Assembly (NCBI RefSeq): GCF_037975445.1
Contig: NZ_CP150254.1
Location: 5,702,001 to 5,766,000, forward strand
Length of the DNA stretch: 64,000 nucleotides
Origin: Peribacillus sp. FSL P2-0133
GTDB lineage: Bacteria > Bacillota > Bacilli > Bacillales > DSM-1321
Reading direction: 5' to 3'
The translations under genes and the position numbers were made by a program. Shown piece after piece: positions 1 through 9,256 of this stretch. The notes below the pieces were generated by a model that saw only the letters and a list, made by a program, of their open reading frames with translations, was not told where the DNA came from and made no database searches. How positions within the stretch are numbered: position 1 is the stretch's first letter; each line of letters opens with the position of its first letter.

Positions 1-1069
1 TTCGGTGGATGTAACTTTCTGCATCCTCGGGAACATCATAATTAAACACATGTGTCACGCCTTCTACATCGAGTCCACGTGCGGCAACGTCCGTCGCCAC
101 TAAATATTGAAGCTTCGCGTCTCTGAAGTTTTTCATGACACGTTCCCGCTTTGCCTGTGAAAGGTCACCATGAAGCTCTTCAGAATTGAATCCAGCTGCT
201 TTCAGGGCATCATTCAAAACCGAAACGCGACGTTTTGTACGGCAAAATATGATCGCAAGGTATGGCTGTTCTTCTTTGATCATGTTGATTAATGAAGACT
301 GTTTGGCACGATCGGTGGTCTCGATGACAAGCTGCCTGATTTTCTCGACCGTTACTTGCTCAGCCTTCACAGCGGCAGTTAATGGTTTAGTCATATAGCG
401 TTTAGCCAATTGATGCACCTGTTCAGGCATCGTCGCTGAAAAGAGCAACGTTTGGCGCTCCTCTGGAAGCTGTCCCATGATTTCTTCCACCTCTGGTAAA
501 AATCCAATATGTAGCATTTGATCAGCTTCGTCCAGCACGAGTGTTCCAGTTTGTGATAGATCGATGGTGCCTCTTCGTAAATGATCTAATAGCCTGCCTG
601 GCGTGGCGACCACCACGGAGATGTTTCTTGTCAGCTTTTTCATTTGCTGCTCGACATCTTGTCCGCCATAAACTGCAAGCACTTGGAGTCCTTCAATTTC
701 ATTAGCGAATTTCTTCAGTTCAGCAGTGATTTGCAAAGCCAATTCCCTGGTTGGCGTAACGATCAGGGATTGTATGTGGGATGCAGCGGGATCTACTTTT
801 TCCAGGATTGGCAGCAAAAATGCCAAAGTCTTTCCCGTCCCCGTTTGAGCCTTCGCGATGACATCCCTTCCAGCAAGGATATCTGGTATCGATTTCTCCT
901 GGATCGGGGTAGGGGCGGTTATTCCTATTTGCTTTAATATCATGTTAATCGCCGGGCTGACGCCAAGGTCGATGAATTCTGTCATGTATGGGCCTACTTT
1001 CTGAATTTCTTCATTTAATTGACTGATAAATCCACTGAAATGGTAACAGCTTCCTTCAGTTAATGTCAT
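1..1069 (-). CDS. DEAD-box ATP-dependent RNA helicase, partial (3' end outside window)
   Basis: Reverse-strand reading gives an open frame that runs off the left edge, so the C-terminus is missing. Superfamily 2 helicase motifs appear in order: Q-motif region ([11 protein letters not shown]), motif I AQTGTGKT, Ia PTRELA, II VLDEAD, III SAT, then the second RecA domain with HGDLSQ and [11 protein letters not shown]. This is an RNA-remodelling ATPase of the CshA/DeaD class; which Bacillus paralogue (a CshE-like one is possible) cannot be fixed without the C-terminal tail. The first ATG is at 1069, but its AAGGA is only 2 nt away. A downstream ATG at 985 ([11 protein letters not shown]) matches where related helicases begin and may be the true start. 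Confidence 0.9.
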   Translation of the reverse strand, partial: MTLTEGSCYHFSGFISQLNEEIQKVGPYMTEFIDLGVSPAINMILKQIGITAPTPIQEKSIPDILAGRDVIAKAQTGTGKTLAFLLPILEKVDPAASHIQSLIVTPTRELALQITAELKKFANEIEGLQVLAVYGGQDVEQQMKKLTRNISVVVATPGRLLDHLRRGTIDLSQTGTLVLDEADQMLHIGFLPEVEEIMGQLPEERQTLLFSATMPEQVHQLAKRYMTKPLTAAVKAEQVTVEKIRQLVIETTDRAKQSSLINMIKEEQPYLAIIFCRTKRRVSVLNDALKAAGFNSEELHGDLSQAKRERVMKNFRDAKLQYLVATDVAARGLDVEGVTHVFNYDVPEDAESYIHR

Positions 1070-1147
1070 ATTCCTTAGTCTAAGCTAATTGTTAGTATAT
1101 CATTATCTATTTTCGAGAAAACCTGTACCTTAAAATTTTTCATCCTA

Positions 1148-1176
1148 TTGTACTTTAGTTGTTTTTCTAATATAAT
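1148..1176 (+). promoter_or_regulatory. SigA-type promoter of the purine permease
   Basis: TTGTAC (1148-1153) and a perfect TATAAT (1171-1176) are separated by 17 bp. This predicts transcription starting near 1183 and a leader of about 100 nt before the permease ATG at 1282. Confidence 0.7.
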
Positions 1177-1201
1177 TTATAAGATTATCCAATCGAGCTA
1201 C

Positions 1202-1258
1202 TTACTTTAAAATAAAGGGTAAGCATCTCATCCTTGTAGATTTGTGCAAGGATTTTTT
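1202..1258 (+). promoter_or_regulatory. Leader with two hairpins, the second a terminator (possible attenuator)
   Basis: Inside the predicted leader, a first imperfect stem pairs CTTAC..TTTA with TAAAGGGTAAG (1202-1224). A second stem pairs ATCCTTG (1230-1236) with CAAGGAT (1247-1253) and runs straight into a T tract. The hairpin lies between the promoter and the ribosome binding site, where it would stop transcription before the gene. I could not match a purine-riboswitch aptamer core, so the sensing mechanism is unknown. It could also be the end of a short leader RNA. Confidence 0.45.
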
Positions 1259-1281
1259 GTATATAAAAAAGGAGTGACCGC

Positions 1282-2574
1282 ATGTTTAAATTAAAAGAAC
1301 GAAATTCAAATATTAAGACGGAAGTACTTGCGGGGCTTACAACTTTTTTAACTCTGGCTTATATCATCGTTGTAAACCCAATGATCCTTTCTGATGCCGG
1401 TGTTCCATTCGACCAGGCATTTACGGCAACCATAATCGCAATAATAATCGGTACCCTAAGCATGGCCCTATTAGCCAATTACCCTATTGTCATAGCACCG
1501 GCAATGGGATTGAATGCTTATTTTGCATACTCGGTATTGGGAACCCATGATATTTCATACACAGTTGCCTTCTCTGCAGTCTTTGTTACCGGTATCATCT
1601 TTATCCTTTTATCCCTAACCTCTTTCCGCTCTAAATTGATCGAGGCCATCCCTAATAACTTGAAGCATGCAATCAGTGCCGGAATCGGACTTTTCATCAC
1701 CTTCATCGGACTTCGCTTGTCAGGTGTCGTAACACAGCATGAATCCAACCTGGTTACCCTTGGAAGCTTCAGGGATCCTAATGTGGCGCTTACATTGATT
1801 GGTTTGGTCATAACGATCGTGCTGATCGTTCGCAATGTGCAGGGAGCGATATTCATCGGAATGATCGTGACTGCCATAATCGCTTTCTTTACAGGCCAAT
1901 TGGAAATTAACGGTCTAGTTTCCACCCCTTCATTACCTGAAGGGATTATCGTCGCCAATCCAATCACATCTATCGCCGATGTCATTAACTACGGCCTTTA
2001 TGGCGTCGTCTTCTCCATTTTGCTTGTAATGCTTTTCGATACGACCGGTGCTTTATTAGGCATAGTCCGTCAAGCTGGATTGCTGAAGGATAATAAGCTT
2101 GAAAAATCCGGCAGTGCCTTCTTTGCAGATTCCATCGGCACTACTGTTGGTGCCATGTTCGGTACAAGCCCGACCGCTGCCTCAGTTGAATCATCAGCTG
2201 GTGTAGGAGCCGGCGGCAAGACAGGTTTAACCGCGTTGGTTGTGGCCATCCTTTTCTTAATGACCGCCTTCTTCAGCCCACTGATAGGAGCTGTCTCAAA
2301 TGTAGCGGCAATCACGGCACCTAGCTTGATCATCGTCGGAAGCATGATGATTAAAAGCATTAATGAAATTGACTGGACACACTTTGACGAATCATTCCCA
2401 GCCTTTTTGGTCATTGTCGCCATGCCTTTAACATCAAGCATCGCCAACGGGATAGCACTCGGATTCATCTCCTATCCCATTTTAAAAATGGCAAGGGGCA
2501 AATTCCGGGAAGTGAATCCGTTCGTGTACATGTTTGCCGTTTTATTCCTTTACCAACTGATTTTCCTGGCTTGA
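1282..2574 (+). CDS. pbuO: NCS2/AzgA-family purine (hypoxanthine/guanine-type) permease
   Basis: This 430-aa polytopic membrane protein belongs to the AzgA branch of nucleobase:cation symporters. The N-terminus (LAGLTTFLTLAYIIVVNP, about residues 16-33), FDTTG near 252 and the GTSPTAASVESSAGV segment near 294 are the family's conserved substrate-site regions. Length and N-terminus resemble B. subtilis PbuO (YtiP) more than PbuG; the symbol is by resemblance. The start has a good Shine-Dalgarno (AAAAAAGGAGTGACCGC-ATG). It stands alone between its own promoter/leader and a bidirectional terminator. The exact purine carried cannot be read from the sequence. Confidence 0.85.
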   Translation: MFKLKERNSNIKTEVLAGLTTFLTLAYIIVVNPMILSDAGVPFDQAFTATIIAIIIGTLSMALLANYPIVIAPAMGLNAYFAYSVLGTHDISYTVAFSAVFVTGIIFILLSLTSFRSKLIEAIPNNLKHAISAGIGLFITFIGLRLSGVVTQHESNLVTLGSFRDPNVALTLIGLVITIVLIVRNVQGAIFIGMIVTAIIAFFTGQLEINGLVSTPSLPEGIIVANPITSIADVINYGLYGVVFSILLVMLFDTTGALLGIVRQAGLLKDNKLEKSGSAFFADSIGTTVGAMFGTSPTAASVESSAGVGAGGKTGLTALVVAILFLMTAFFSPLIGAVSNVAAITAPSLIIVGSMMIKSINEIDWTHFDESFPAFLVIVAMPLTSSIANGIALGFISYPILKMARGKFREVNPFVYMFAVLFLYQLIFLA

Positions 2575-2608
2575 TCATTTCGTGAAGGACATCATGGGAT
2601 AATAAAAA

Positions 2609-2646
2609 GGAGTGTTCAATTCATGTTAATTGAACACTCCTTTATT
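2609..2646. terminator. Bidirectional terminator between pbuO and the polysaccharide cluster
   Basis: A perfect 13-bp stem (2609-2621 with 2628-2640) has a 6-nt loop, T-rich flank to the right and A-rich flank to the left. It can end both the permease transcript and the leftward polysaccharide operon. Confidence 0.85.
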
Positions 2647-2659
2647 CGTTTACGTGCAA

Positions 2660-3196
2660 TTAATTTATAACGCCATCCATCTTTTTACCTTTAATCACAC
2701 TTGGTACTCCAACTGCCGTGCAATTATCGGGAACGGATGTCAAAACAACTGCATTTGCCCCCACTTTCGAATTCGTGCCAATTCGGATGCCACCGTGTAT
2801 TTTAGCGCCATTTCCTATATACGCATAATCACAAACCTCAGGTGCCTTTTTACTTTCTTTATTTTGTCCTAAACTTACTTGATGCATAATCGTAACATGA
2901 TCTCCTATTTTGCAATATGGGTTGATAAGAACGCCTTTAGCTCCATGGGGCAGACGTAAATCCTTGCCAATTTGACATTGCCCAGGAAATTCGCAATTCA
3001 GGAAAAGTCTTATGATTAACAAATCTACCATGCGGTACATAATCCATAATACTTGTTTTAAGATTGGAATGTTCACTTTATAGTAAATTATATTGCCTAT
3101 CCGGTAAACAAACATGACGATTATTCCATGGATTCCGCCCAGTCTCCCCCAGTTATTAATAAATGACAATTTATTGAACCATTTAAATAAACCCAT
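2660..3196 (-). CDS. Left-handed beta-helix O-acetyltransferase (serine acetyltransferase-like)
   Basis: The 178-aa protein has a C-terminal hexapeptide-repeat acyltransferase domain (from about residue 75: PHGAKGVLINPYCKIGDHVTIMHQVSLG...). The HQVSLG His corresponds to the catalytic base of SAT-type enzymes. The N-terminus is basic and hydrophobic and could associate with membrane. In this setting it most likely O-acetylates a surface-polysaccharide sugar rather than making O-acetylserine (inference from neighbours). RBS AGGAGG lies 6 nt before ATG. It is the last gene of the leftward cluster, 10 bp after the glycosyltransferase. Confidence 0.8.
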   Translation of the reverse strand: MGLFKWFNKLSFINNWGRLGGIHGIIVMFVYRIGNIIYYKVNIPILKQVLWIMYRMVDLLIIRLFLNCEFPGQCQIGKDLRLPHGAKGVLINPYCKIGDHVTIMHQVSLGQNKESKKAPEVCDYAYIGNGAKIHGGIRIGTNSKVGANAVVLTSVPDNCTAVGVPSVIKGKKMDGVIN

Positions 3197-3206
3197 GATA
3201 TGCCTC

Positions 3207-4328
3207 CTAAGAACATGATTTTAATTTATCGAACAGTGATCGCAGCTTTTCCTCTTCATTCTCCCAATTATATTCTTGTCCATATGCGGCCTTCCCCAGT
3301 TCACCCATTTTTGCTGCCTCCTCAGGGGATTCCATTAAATAAACAGCATTTTGAACGATTTCATCCATGTTTGCTACATCGACGGACACTCCACAGCGCC
3401 ATTTATCCAGTACATCTTGAATAAGGAAATCAGAAACCATAAATGGAATGCCAGCAGCCATATATTCAAAGCACTTTGTTGTTTTACCACCAATGAAATT
3501 AGGATCAGGAACTAAAAATGCCATGCCTGCATGTGCTTTCTGGATGGATTCAAATGCTTTATCAAAAGCCATTACACCCTCTAGACTGATATAATCTTCT
3601 AAGCCGTTGTCAACTATGAACGTTTTCAATTTTTCGATGTATGCTTCACCGCCCGTTCCAATGATCTTCATGTGAAATACTTTCTTTAATTCTACTAATC
3701 TTTTTGCAAGATACAGCATGGTTTCCCCGCCACGTATATCAGAGATGCTTCCTAAATAGATAAAGGTAAATACATCTTCTTTTTCTGTATTTTCTATCAT
3801 TGAAAGAATTTTCGGGTAATTATAAACATCAACGGTTGGACAAGTTAAGAATCGATAATCATCTTTATACGTCATTTCTGCAAACACGACCCCGCTGCAT
3901 GCCCTTAGCAATTGTTTCTCCGAATAACGATACATACTCAATGCAATTTCGGGGATTTTTTTTCTCATAAGGACCTTAGTTACGTTTTCATGCATGTCAT
4001 AAACAATGACCGGATGATAACGGGGAATCCTTCTAATAATATTCATTAAAATCAGCAGCTCTGGATCATGAAACTGAATCACATCAGGTTTATCCTTCTT
4101 AATCTTCCGGTACAGAGCAATCCAATTTAATATACGTCCTTTTCTAGATCGCTTAGTTAACAGTTCAACTTCAATATTGTCTGGTATATTATCTGGGATC
4201 AGATTATTTTTAATAGCTATATGCTTCACCTTGTACTTTCCTGTTTCCCCGAGAGAAAAGGCTTGCCGAAAATAAATCCTGGTGTCATTCCATGGATGCA
4301 CCGAACTGATATTATAAAATAACTTCAT
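3207..4328 (-). CDS. Family-4-like glycosyltransferase
   Basis: This 373-aa cytosolic or peripheral GT-B glycosyltransferase has an N-terminal acceptor domain (NISSVHPWNDTRIYFRQAFSL), YLGSISDIRGGETML at the domain boundary near residue 190, and a donor-site stretch near 280 (KTTKCFEYMAAGIPFMVSDF), the E-containing motif typical of GT4 enzymes. It should transfer a sugar from a nucleotide donor to the growing lipid-linked repeat unit; donor and acceptor cannot be told. Its ATG overlaps the stop of the upstream polymerase gene by 4 nt, indicating translational coupling. Confidence 0.82.
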   Translation of the reverse strand: MKLFYNISSVHPWNDTRIYFRQAFSLGETGKYKVKHIAIKNNLIPDNIPDNIEVELLTKRSRKGRILNWIALYRKIKKDKPDVIQFHDPELLILMNIIRRIPRYHPVIVYDMHENVTKVLMRKKIPEIALSMYRYSEKQLLRACSGVVFAEMTYKDDYRFLTCPTVDVYNYPKILSMIENTEKEDVFTFIYLGSISDIRGGETMLYLAKRLVELKKVFHMKIIGTGGEAYIEKLKTFIVDNGLEDYISLEGVMAFDKAFESIQKAHAGMAFLVPDPNFIGGKTTKCFEYMAAGIPFMVSDFLIQDVLDKWRCGVSVDVANMDEIVQNAVYLMESPEEAAKMGELGKAAYGQEYNWENEEEKLRSLFDKLKSCS

Positions 4329-5608
4329 CTGTTATCTCCCTTTTGTGAATCTGACCCTAACATTAAATACATGATAACGAAAGTAAAAACCATCCCGCCT
4401 GTCACAAACGTTGTTGTAAGCGCAGTATCCGCTAAACACCATGCAGGTACAACAAACAGGATTATGCCAACGCCTTGCCACTTTTCATTTTGCGTCAGGC
4501 TATCATAAAGCCATAATATCGCTGCTAAGATCACTGTATAAATCAAGAATCCAAAATAACCGAAATTAGCAAAAGCATCGGCGAACATATTGGCATTGGC
4601 TGCCATTTCAGGTCGGCCAAAGTACTCTGTACCGATAATGTATGGCGGACTCTTGTCATAAACAGGATCTATGAATTTTTCAAAAATACTGTACGACAGC
4701 AAGGCTTTTGGATGGATTGAAAAGAAGTCTACATAATAGGTTGTCAGCAACCCCGGCGTGACGATCATCCTTCTGGCAAATAAATTGGATAAATATGCCT
4801 GACCAAGGATAACATCCAGAATAATGCTGATGCCCAACAACAAGCAAAGACTTACACAAAAAAGGATGGAGAAGTTTCTTCCCTTCTTCCGAAAAGCAAT
4901 AAATACAACAATTAATAATCCAGTTGATAACAGAGTGGACTTCAATCCATTGACGGTGTATAAAAGGTATTGCAGCGCTAGTCCGATAAACACATAGGTA
5001 TATTTTTTTTTGCATAAGCCAATGGTCACGATAAATGGATTACATACTTTTGCAAGCCACTGTATAATATAGCCTGCAAGAGGGGTCAATTTTGTTCGAA
5101 AGGTTAATCTCTTATCATAGATATCCTCGGAGTTTATGGGAGGCTTTAGACTAATTCCACCCGAAACCTTGAAGATGTAAAGAAAAAAAATGAATAATGT
5201 TATAACGAAAATGACTTTTAATAGACCGATATTAATACTAGGAGGGTTAACCTTCATGGCTGGCAATCTATTAACATTTCCGATGATAAGTAAACAAAAA
5301 AACAAAAGGACATTCGTATATATATAATCAGGCTTTAGCGAAAATAAATAATTCGGGACCCATACTACCGGTATATAGACAATAAAATACAAAATCCAGA
5401 AAACGAGTTCCGACGGCTTATCCAGATCCTTTTTTATGAATATGGCTGGCAATATAATAAAAAACATGGAAATTACTATCATGACTGCACTTGGATGTTG
5501 TCGATATATAAATCCCATATAAGCATATTCAGGGGAAATAAAGTAAACGTAGGAAATATCCAATAAGCAGACGTATATTCCTATCAGACCCATTTGAATC
5601 AGCTTCAT
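4325..5608 (-). CDS. Polysaccharide polymerase (Wzy/O-antigen polymerase-like)
   Basis: The 427-aa protein is almost entirely hydrophobic, with roughly ten predicted transmembrane segments and one larger loop around residues 275-345. Sequence alone does not show catalytic residues. The Wzy call rests on topology, size and position between a glycosyltransferase and a Wzx-like flippase. It overlaps both neighbours by 4 nt, so it is made from a tightly coupled mRNA. Its job would be to link flipped repeat units on the outer face of the membrane. Confidence 0.65.
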   Translation of the reverse strand: MKLIQMGLIGIYVCLLDISYVYFISPEYAYMGFIYRQHPSAVMIVISMFFIILPAIFIKKDLDKPSELVFWILYFIVYIPVVWVPNYLFSLKPDYIYTNVLLFFCLLIIGNVNRLPAMKVNPPSINIGLLKVIFVITLFIFFLYIFKVSGGISLKPPINSEDIYDKRLTFRTKLTPLAGYIIQWLAKVCNPFIVTIGLCKKKYTYVFIGLALQYLLYTVNGLKSTLLSTGLLIVVFIAFRKKGRNFSILFCVSLCLLLGISIILDVILGQAYLSNLFARRMIVTPGLLTTYYVDFFSIHPKALLSYSIFEKFIDPVYDKSPPYIIGTEYFGRPEMAANANMFADAFANFGYFGFLIYTVILAAILWLYDSLTQNEKWQGVGIILFVVPAWCLADTALTTTFVTGGMVFTFVIMYLMLGSDSQKGDNR

Positions 5609-6882
5609 TTTTTTAGGTTATCCTCTCGATCTATGGAATGTATCGCCCTATAGCCAAGGAGAGCAAAAAAGTAGTAACTGGCCCCCATACAAATGCTAAA
5701 GTATAAAATGGCTGTTTCAGCCGATCCCCCTGAAATGAAAATGACCAGTACTCCAATGGTTGACAGTAACAGCCTTGAAACATCCCATAAAAGCTGAGTC
5801 TGTTGTTTTTTGATTATATACAGTATTTGGGAAATTGGCATGACATTCACTTGGCCTATAAACATGATTGACATCAACGTCACATATTCACCGGAAACAC
5901 GCCACTCTTCCCCAAAAACAAAACTGAAGAGCCCTGGGGCAATCCAAGCTAACAGTATCAATGACGGTATGCCTATCATCGCTAACTTAGTAAGAATGCT
6001 TCTATATAATTTCAAAACCCTTCCAGGATCATTTGTAATGCTTTTTACCACTTCGGCATAGAATACCGCTGAAATACTTGCTCCCACCAACGTAATGGGC
6101 ATACCTACCGTTTTTGAAGCCATGGAAAAATGACCCGTCACTTCAGGTCCGTATAGACGCATTAATAACAAAAATATGATTTGCATAGATAAAGAGCTTA
6201 ATAGTGTTGACCACGTAGAGTATTTGGCGAAATCCTCATACTTTTTAAACAAATACCGGATTCTTCTATAGTTCACTTTTGGCCAATGCATTTTCTTTAA
6301 GAAAAATCGCCAAATGTACGCAAAGGTTATTCCCCGTCCAATTATATCTCCTGCAGTTAAACCCATTCCTGGAGAAAGGTGATTAATGGACGTAAGCGAG
6401 AACTGACTAATAACATTGCTAATCGATTGAAGTAGTTTAGAATGGAATATTCCTTTAAACTTATCTTCTTTCACCAACCAGTGAATCAACACTTGGTATA
6501 TCCCTGCAAAAAATAGACCACTTGAAAGCAAAAGGTCATTCATAATAGTCGTCTTAATCCCGTAAAGATGAAATAACGACAGATTAAAAAGGCTCAAAAT
6601 CAAATTCAGCATACAAACAACGGCAATCGTAAACATGCTAATGTAAATCAAGTGAAACGTATTCTTATGGTTTTTTTCTAAAGGAATCGCCTTTTCTAAA
6701 CAAAGAGATGAAAATGACATGAGAATGGCCAAAAGGGACGTATAGGTTGAAAACACACCAAAATCTTCTGGTTTATATATTCTTGTCAGTATGGGAGAAC
6801 TTGCAAATAGAATAAGCTGTGCAATTGAATTGCCTGTTAATAATAAAAGGATTTTATTAATAAATTCATTTTTTATTTTCAT
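5605..6882 (-). CDS. Oligosaccharide flippase (Wzx, PST/MOP superfamily)
   Basis: The 425-aa protein has about 12 membrane segments. The N-terminal half contains the polysaccharide-export pattern (NSIAQLILFASSPILTRIYKPEDFGVFSTYTS, residues about 19-50) diagnostic of Wzx/RfbX-type transporters. It would flip lipid-linked repeat units across the membrane for the downstream polymerase. The 4-nt overlap with the next gene supports shared translation; 59 bp separate it from the upstream WbqC gene. Confidence 0.85.
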   Translation of the reverse strand: MKIKNEFINKILLLLTGNSIAQLILFASSPILTRIYKPEDFGVFSTYTSLLAILMSFSSLCLEKAIPLEKNHKNTFHLIYISMFTIAVVCMLNLILSLFNLSLFHLYGIKTTIMNDLLLSSGLFFAGIYQVLIHWLVKEDKFKGIFHSKLLQSISNVISQFSLTSINHLSPGMGLTAGDIIGRGITFAYIWRFFLKKMHWPKVNYRRIRYLFKKYEDFAKYSTWSTLLSSLSMQIIFLLLMRLYGPEVTGHFSMASKTVGMPITLVGASISAVFYAEVVKSITNDPGRVLKLYRSILTKLAMIGIPSLILLAWIAPGLFSFVFGEEWRVSGEYVTLMSIMFIGQVNVMPISQILYIIKKQQTQLLWDVSRLLLSTIGVLVIFISGGSAETAILYFSICMGASYYFFALLGYRAIHSIDREDNLKK

Positions 6883-6941
6883 ATTCTCAAACCACGCCGC
6901 ATCTCTATTTTTCTATACTCATTTACATTTTTCAGATTAGC

Positions 6942-7652
6942 CTAATTTATTCGTTCAGTTAACGTTTCTTTTATATGATCCGCCGGATAGTGCATGATCC
7001 AGTCAAGAATCGATAAATTTTTTACACATTCTGTCTCATTTTTCACATAATAGACAGGATGAATGAAATTTTGATAGACGAGATCGATTCCTTCTTTACG
7101 AAACAATTCTTCTTCCAAGTAATCCTTTCCGCTCTTCCCGCTTAAATAGCATGTACCATCGGTTTGCTTAAGCAGGCTGACTAATCTCTCTGTTTTTCCA
7201 AAGGATGTATTAAAATCAGTGGAAAGGTGTGTTTCTCCTTCATAGTTTAAGTAATTTAAGATCAATTCAATTAAATGAATATTTAAATCGACTAATAAAG
7301 CGTGTTGTTTTTGATATGCTTCTTCCAACAGCGGGAAAAAATCTTGAAAGTGGCGAGTTTTTTTATAAACTTGCGAAATTTGCTTCAAATGATTCCTTTT
7401 CCATTTTTGATTTGGGGAATGATAACTGATTAATTTTTCATGTAACATTTCAGGTTTTTTTTGAAGCGGTACAGTTAGCCTTGACTTTTTTCCATCAGCA
7501 CCTAGAATATATGTCTTATTTTGAAAATTACTTGAAGAGTATTTCACATCAGACAAATATATAAAAACATCCGATTGGAAAACCTTATGAATCAAACCAA
7601 TCCAGGGCATGTAATTAGGCTGGTGAATTGCGACTATCTTCTTTTTTTCCAC
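6942..7652 (-). CDS. WbqC-family protein
   Basis: This 236-aa protein begins with IAIHQPNYMPWIGLIHKV-type sequence, the hallmark of the WbqC family (HQPxYxPW) found in O-antigen and capsule clusters. The family is thought to modify amino sugars (acyl or aminoacyl transfer has been suggested), but the chemistry is not settled. It abuts the PIG-L deacetylase gene with no gap and sits with an aminotransferase and an oxidoreductase, consistent with one modified amino sugar made by all four. The exact reaction cannot be assigned. Confidence 0.8.
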   Translation of the reverse strand: MEKKKIVAIHQPNYMPWIGLIHKVFQSDVFIYLSDVKYSSSNFQNKTYILGADGKKSRLTVPLQKKPEMLHEKLISYHSPNQKWKRNHLKQISQVYKKTRHFQDFFPLLEEAYQKQHALLVDLNIHLIELILNYLNYEGETHLSTDFNTSFGKTERLVSLLKQTDGTCYLSGKSGKDYLEEELFRKEGIDLVYQNFIHPVYYVKNETECVKNLSILDWIMHYPADHIKETLTERIN

Positions 7653-8282
7653 CTACAAAACCTCTTTTGAAAAAATTAATAGGAATGTCTCCGCGTATTT
7701 ACAATTCACTTGGGAGCCCCTCCAACTGCCGATATGCTCCGCATTCACTAAATAGTGCCCCATATAACCGGTTAGCTGTGATTGGAACATGGTAATCATT
7801 TGTTTTTTATCTTCCATGAACTCTGTAATATCACTATAAATATTCGGGAGAAATTGATTGGCAGCGATGTTATTGTTTTGGTTGATTTGTTCGAATTCAT
7901 ATAGGGTAAATTGTTTTTTCCTAAAACAGCTTCTTACCACCTTTGATAATTTTTGATGATCTTGGTGACTGTCATTCATCCAATGTGTATAGACTTCGTC
8001 TGGATTCATCTTTTCAATGATATTGTCGAGCTCTTTTATTAATTTATGAAGAGGAATATCCTCAACGTTATTACCCTCACAGTAATTAGAAAACTGTACC
8101 TCATATCCGAAATTCTTTGATGACTCTATTGCCTCTTGTTTCCTGACCTCGATATTCGAAGGGATGGAAAATATGATGTTGATAATGTAATGTCCTTGGT
8201 TCAATAGCTTACGAATGGTACCGCCCATACTAATTTCCGCATCATCCGGATGTGCTGTTACTAGCAATATTTTTTTCATCAT
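7653..8282 (-). CDS. PIG-L/LmbE-family deacetylase
   Basis: The 209-aa protein carries the zinc-binding AHPDD motif at residues 10-14 and a second HQDH motif in THWMNDSHQDHQKL (about 110-120). These are the metal ligands of N-acetylglucosamine-type deacetylases (PIG-L, BshB, MshB). It most likely removes an N-acetyl group from a sugar precursor so that the neighbouring WbqC protein could re-acylate it (inference). It overlaps the upstream Gfo/Idh gene by 4 nt. A role in bacillithiol synthesis is less likely given the polysaccharide context. Confidence 0.82.
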   Translation of the reverse strand: MMKKILLVTAHPDDAEISMGGTIRKLLNQGHYIINIIFSIPSNIEVRKQEAIESSKNFGYEVQFSNYCEGNNVEDIPLHKLIKELDNIIEKMNPDEVYTHWMNDSHQDHQKLSKVVRSCFRKKQFTLYEFEQINQNNNIAANQFLPNIYSDITEFMEDKKQMITMFQSQLTGYMGHYLVNAEHIGSWRGSQVNCKYAETFLLIFSKEVL

Positions 8283-9256
8283 GTTCCTCCATTTAAAGCT
8301 TGTTCAATGATAGATATCGCTTTAAGTGTAATGCTCTTTTGTTCCCTGTAAGCTGTTTCATTTTTCATTAAAATCCATTCTGAAAATTCAGTGATTTCAT
8401 AAAGCAAACTATTATCACTAATAGGTTCACTAATCATTTCTTCAATGTCATTAATGATACTGCGGTAACTGATTGTGCGGATATCGTATAACGAGTGAAA
8501 ACGCAAAGTTCCGTTCTCTCCGTAAATTTCCGATATTGAATCATTCGTTAAGTTAATTTTCGAAATCAACATGGTTACTTTATAATCTTTATATTCAAAA
8601 ATGCACGTGCCGCCTAAATCAATGTTTTTTACGATCAGCTGTTTAAAATAAAAACTTTTAAGGGGAGCACCAAATAATTGAATGGCCGCATAAATAGGAT
8701 AAATTCCAATTGTTCTTAATGTGCCGCCACCATGATTTTCATCGAAAAGTGGAGCTTTTTCTCCTTTCAATAAGGCCGAATACTGCTTGGAATAGTTTTG
8801 GTACTTTAGGGTTGCCCCATGAATTTTCCCTATTTTTTTTATGGCATTCTTTAAAATTTGAAAGTTGGGTTCATAAATAGATCTCAACGCCTCAAACACA
8901 AAAACATTTTGTTTTTCTGCAGCATCGAAAACTCGATTGGCTTGATCGGCTGTCATGAATGCCGTTTTCTCCACAATGACGTTCTTTCCATGCTCAATGG
9001 CTGCCATCGCTTGTTCATAATGGGAAGCATTTGGAGTGGCTATATAAACAGTATCCAGCTCATCATCTTCAAAAACTTCATTCAGTGATCCATAAACTTT
9101 AGAAACTCCTTTTTCTTTTGCAAGCTCCTTGGCAAAATGGAATCTTCTCCCCCAAATTCCCATCACCTCTCCATTTGAACTTTCATTAATGGCATCAATC
9201 ATTGCACAACCTATTGGACCTGACCCCACCACTCCAATCCTATTTTTAACAACCAT
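8279..9256 (-). CDS. Gfo/Idh/MocA-family sugar oxidoreductase
   Basis: The 325-aa enzyme has an N-terminal Rossmann fold (GVVGSGPIGCAMI, residues 8-20), a VYIATPNASHYEQA strand near 70 and the EK motif (NVIVEKTAFMTAD, about 92-104) containing the catalytic Lys, followed by the C-terminal alpha/beta domain. It should oxidise or reduce a nucleotide sugar with NAD(P), plausibly making the keto sugar that the DegT aminotransferase then aminates. It overlaps the aminotransferase by 11 nt and PIG-L by 4 nt. Confidence 0.85.
   Translation of the reverse strand: MVVKNRIGVVGSGPIGCAMIDAINESSNGEVMGIWGRRFHFAKELAKEKGVSKVYGSLNEVFEDDELDTVYIATPNASHYEQAMAAIEHGKNVIVEKTAFMTADQANRVFDAAEKQNVFVFEALRSIYEPNFQILKNAIKKIGKIHGATLKYQNYSKQYSALLKGEKAPLFDENHGGGTLRTIGIYPIYAAIQLFGAPLKSFYFKQLIVKNIDLGGTCIFEYKDYKVTMLISKINLTNDSISEIYGENGTLRFHSLYDIRTISYRSIINDIEEMISEPISDNSLLYEITEFSEWILMKNETAYREQKSITLKAISIIEQALNGGT

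Noticed and set aside
1518..2468. Long antisense open frames inside pbuO
   Set aside because: They mirror the membrane-protein codons of pbuO on the opposite strand and have no RBS or family resemblance.
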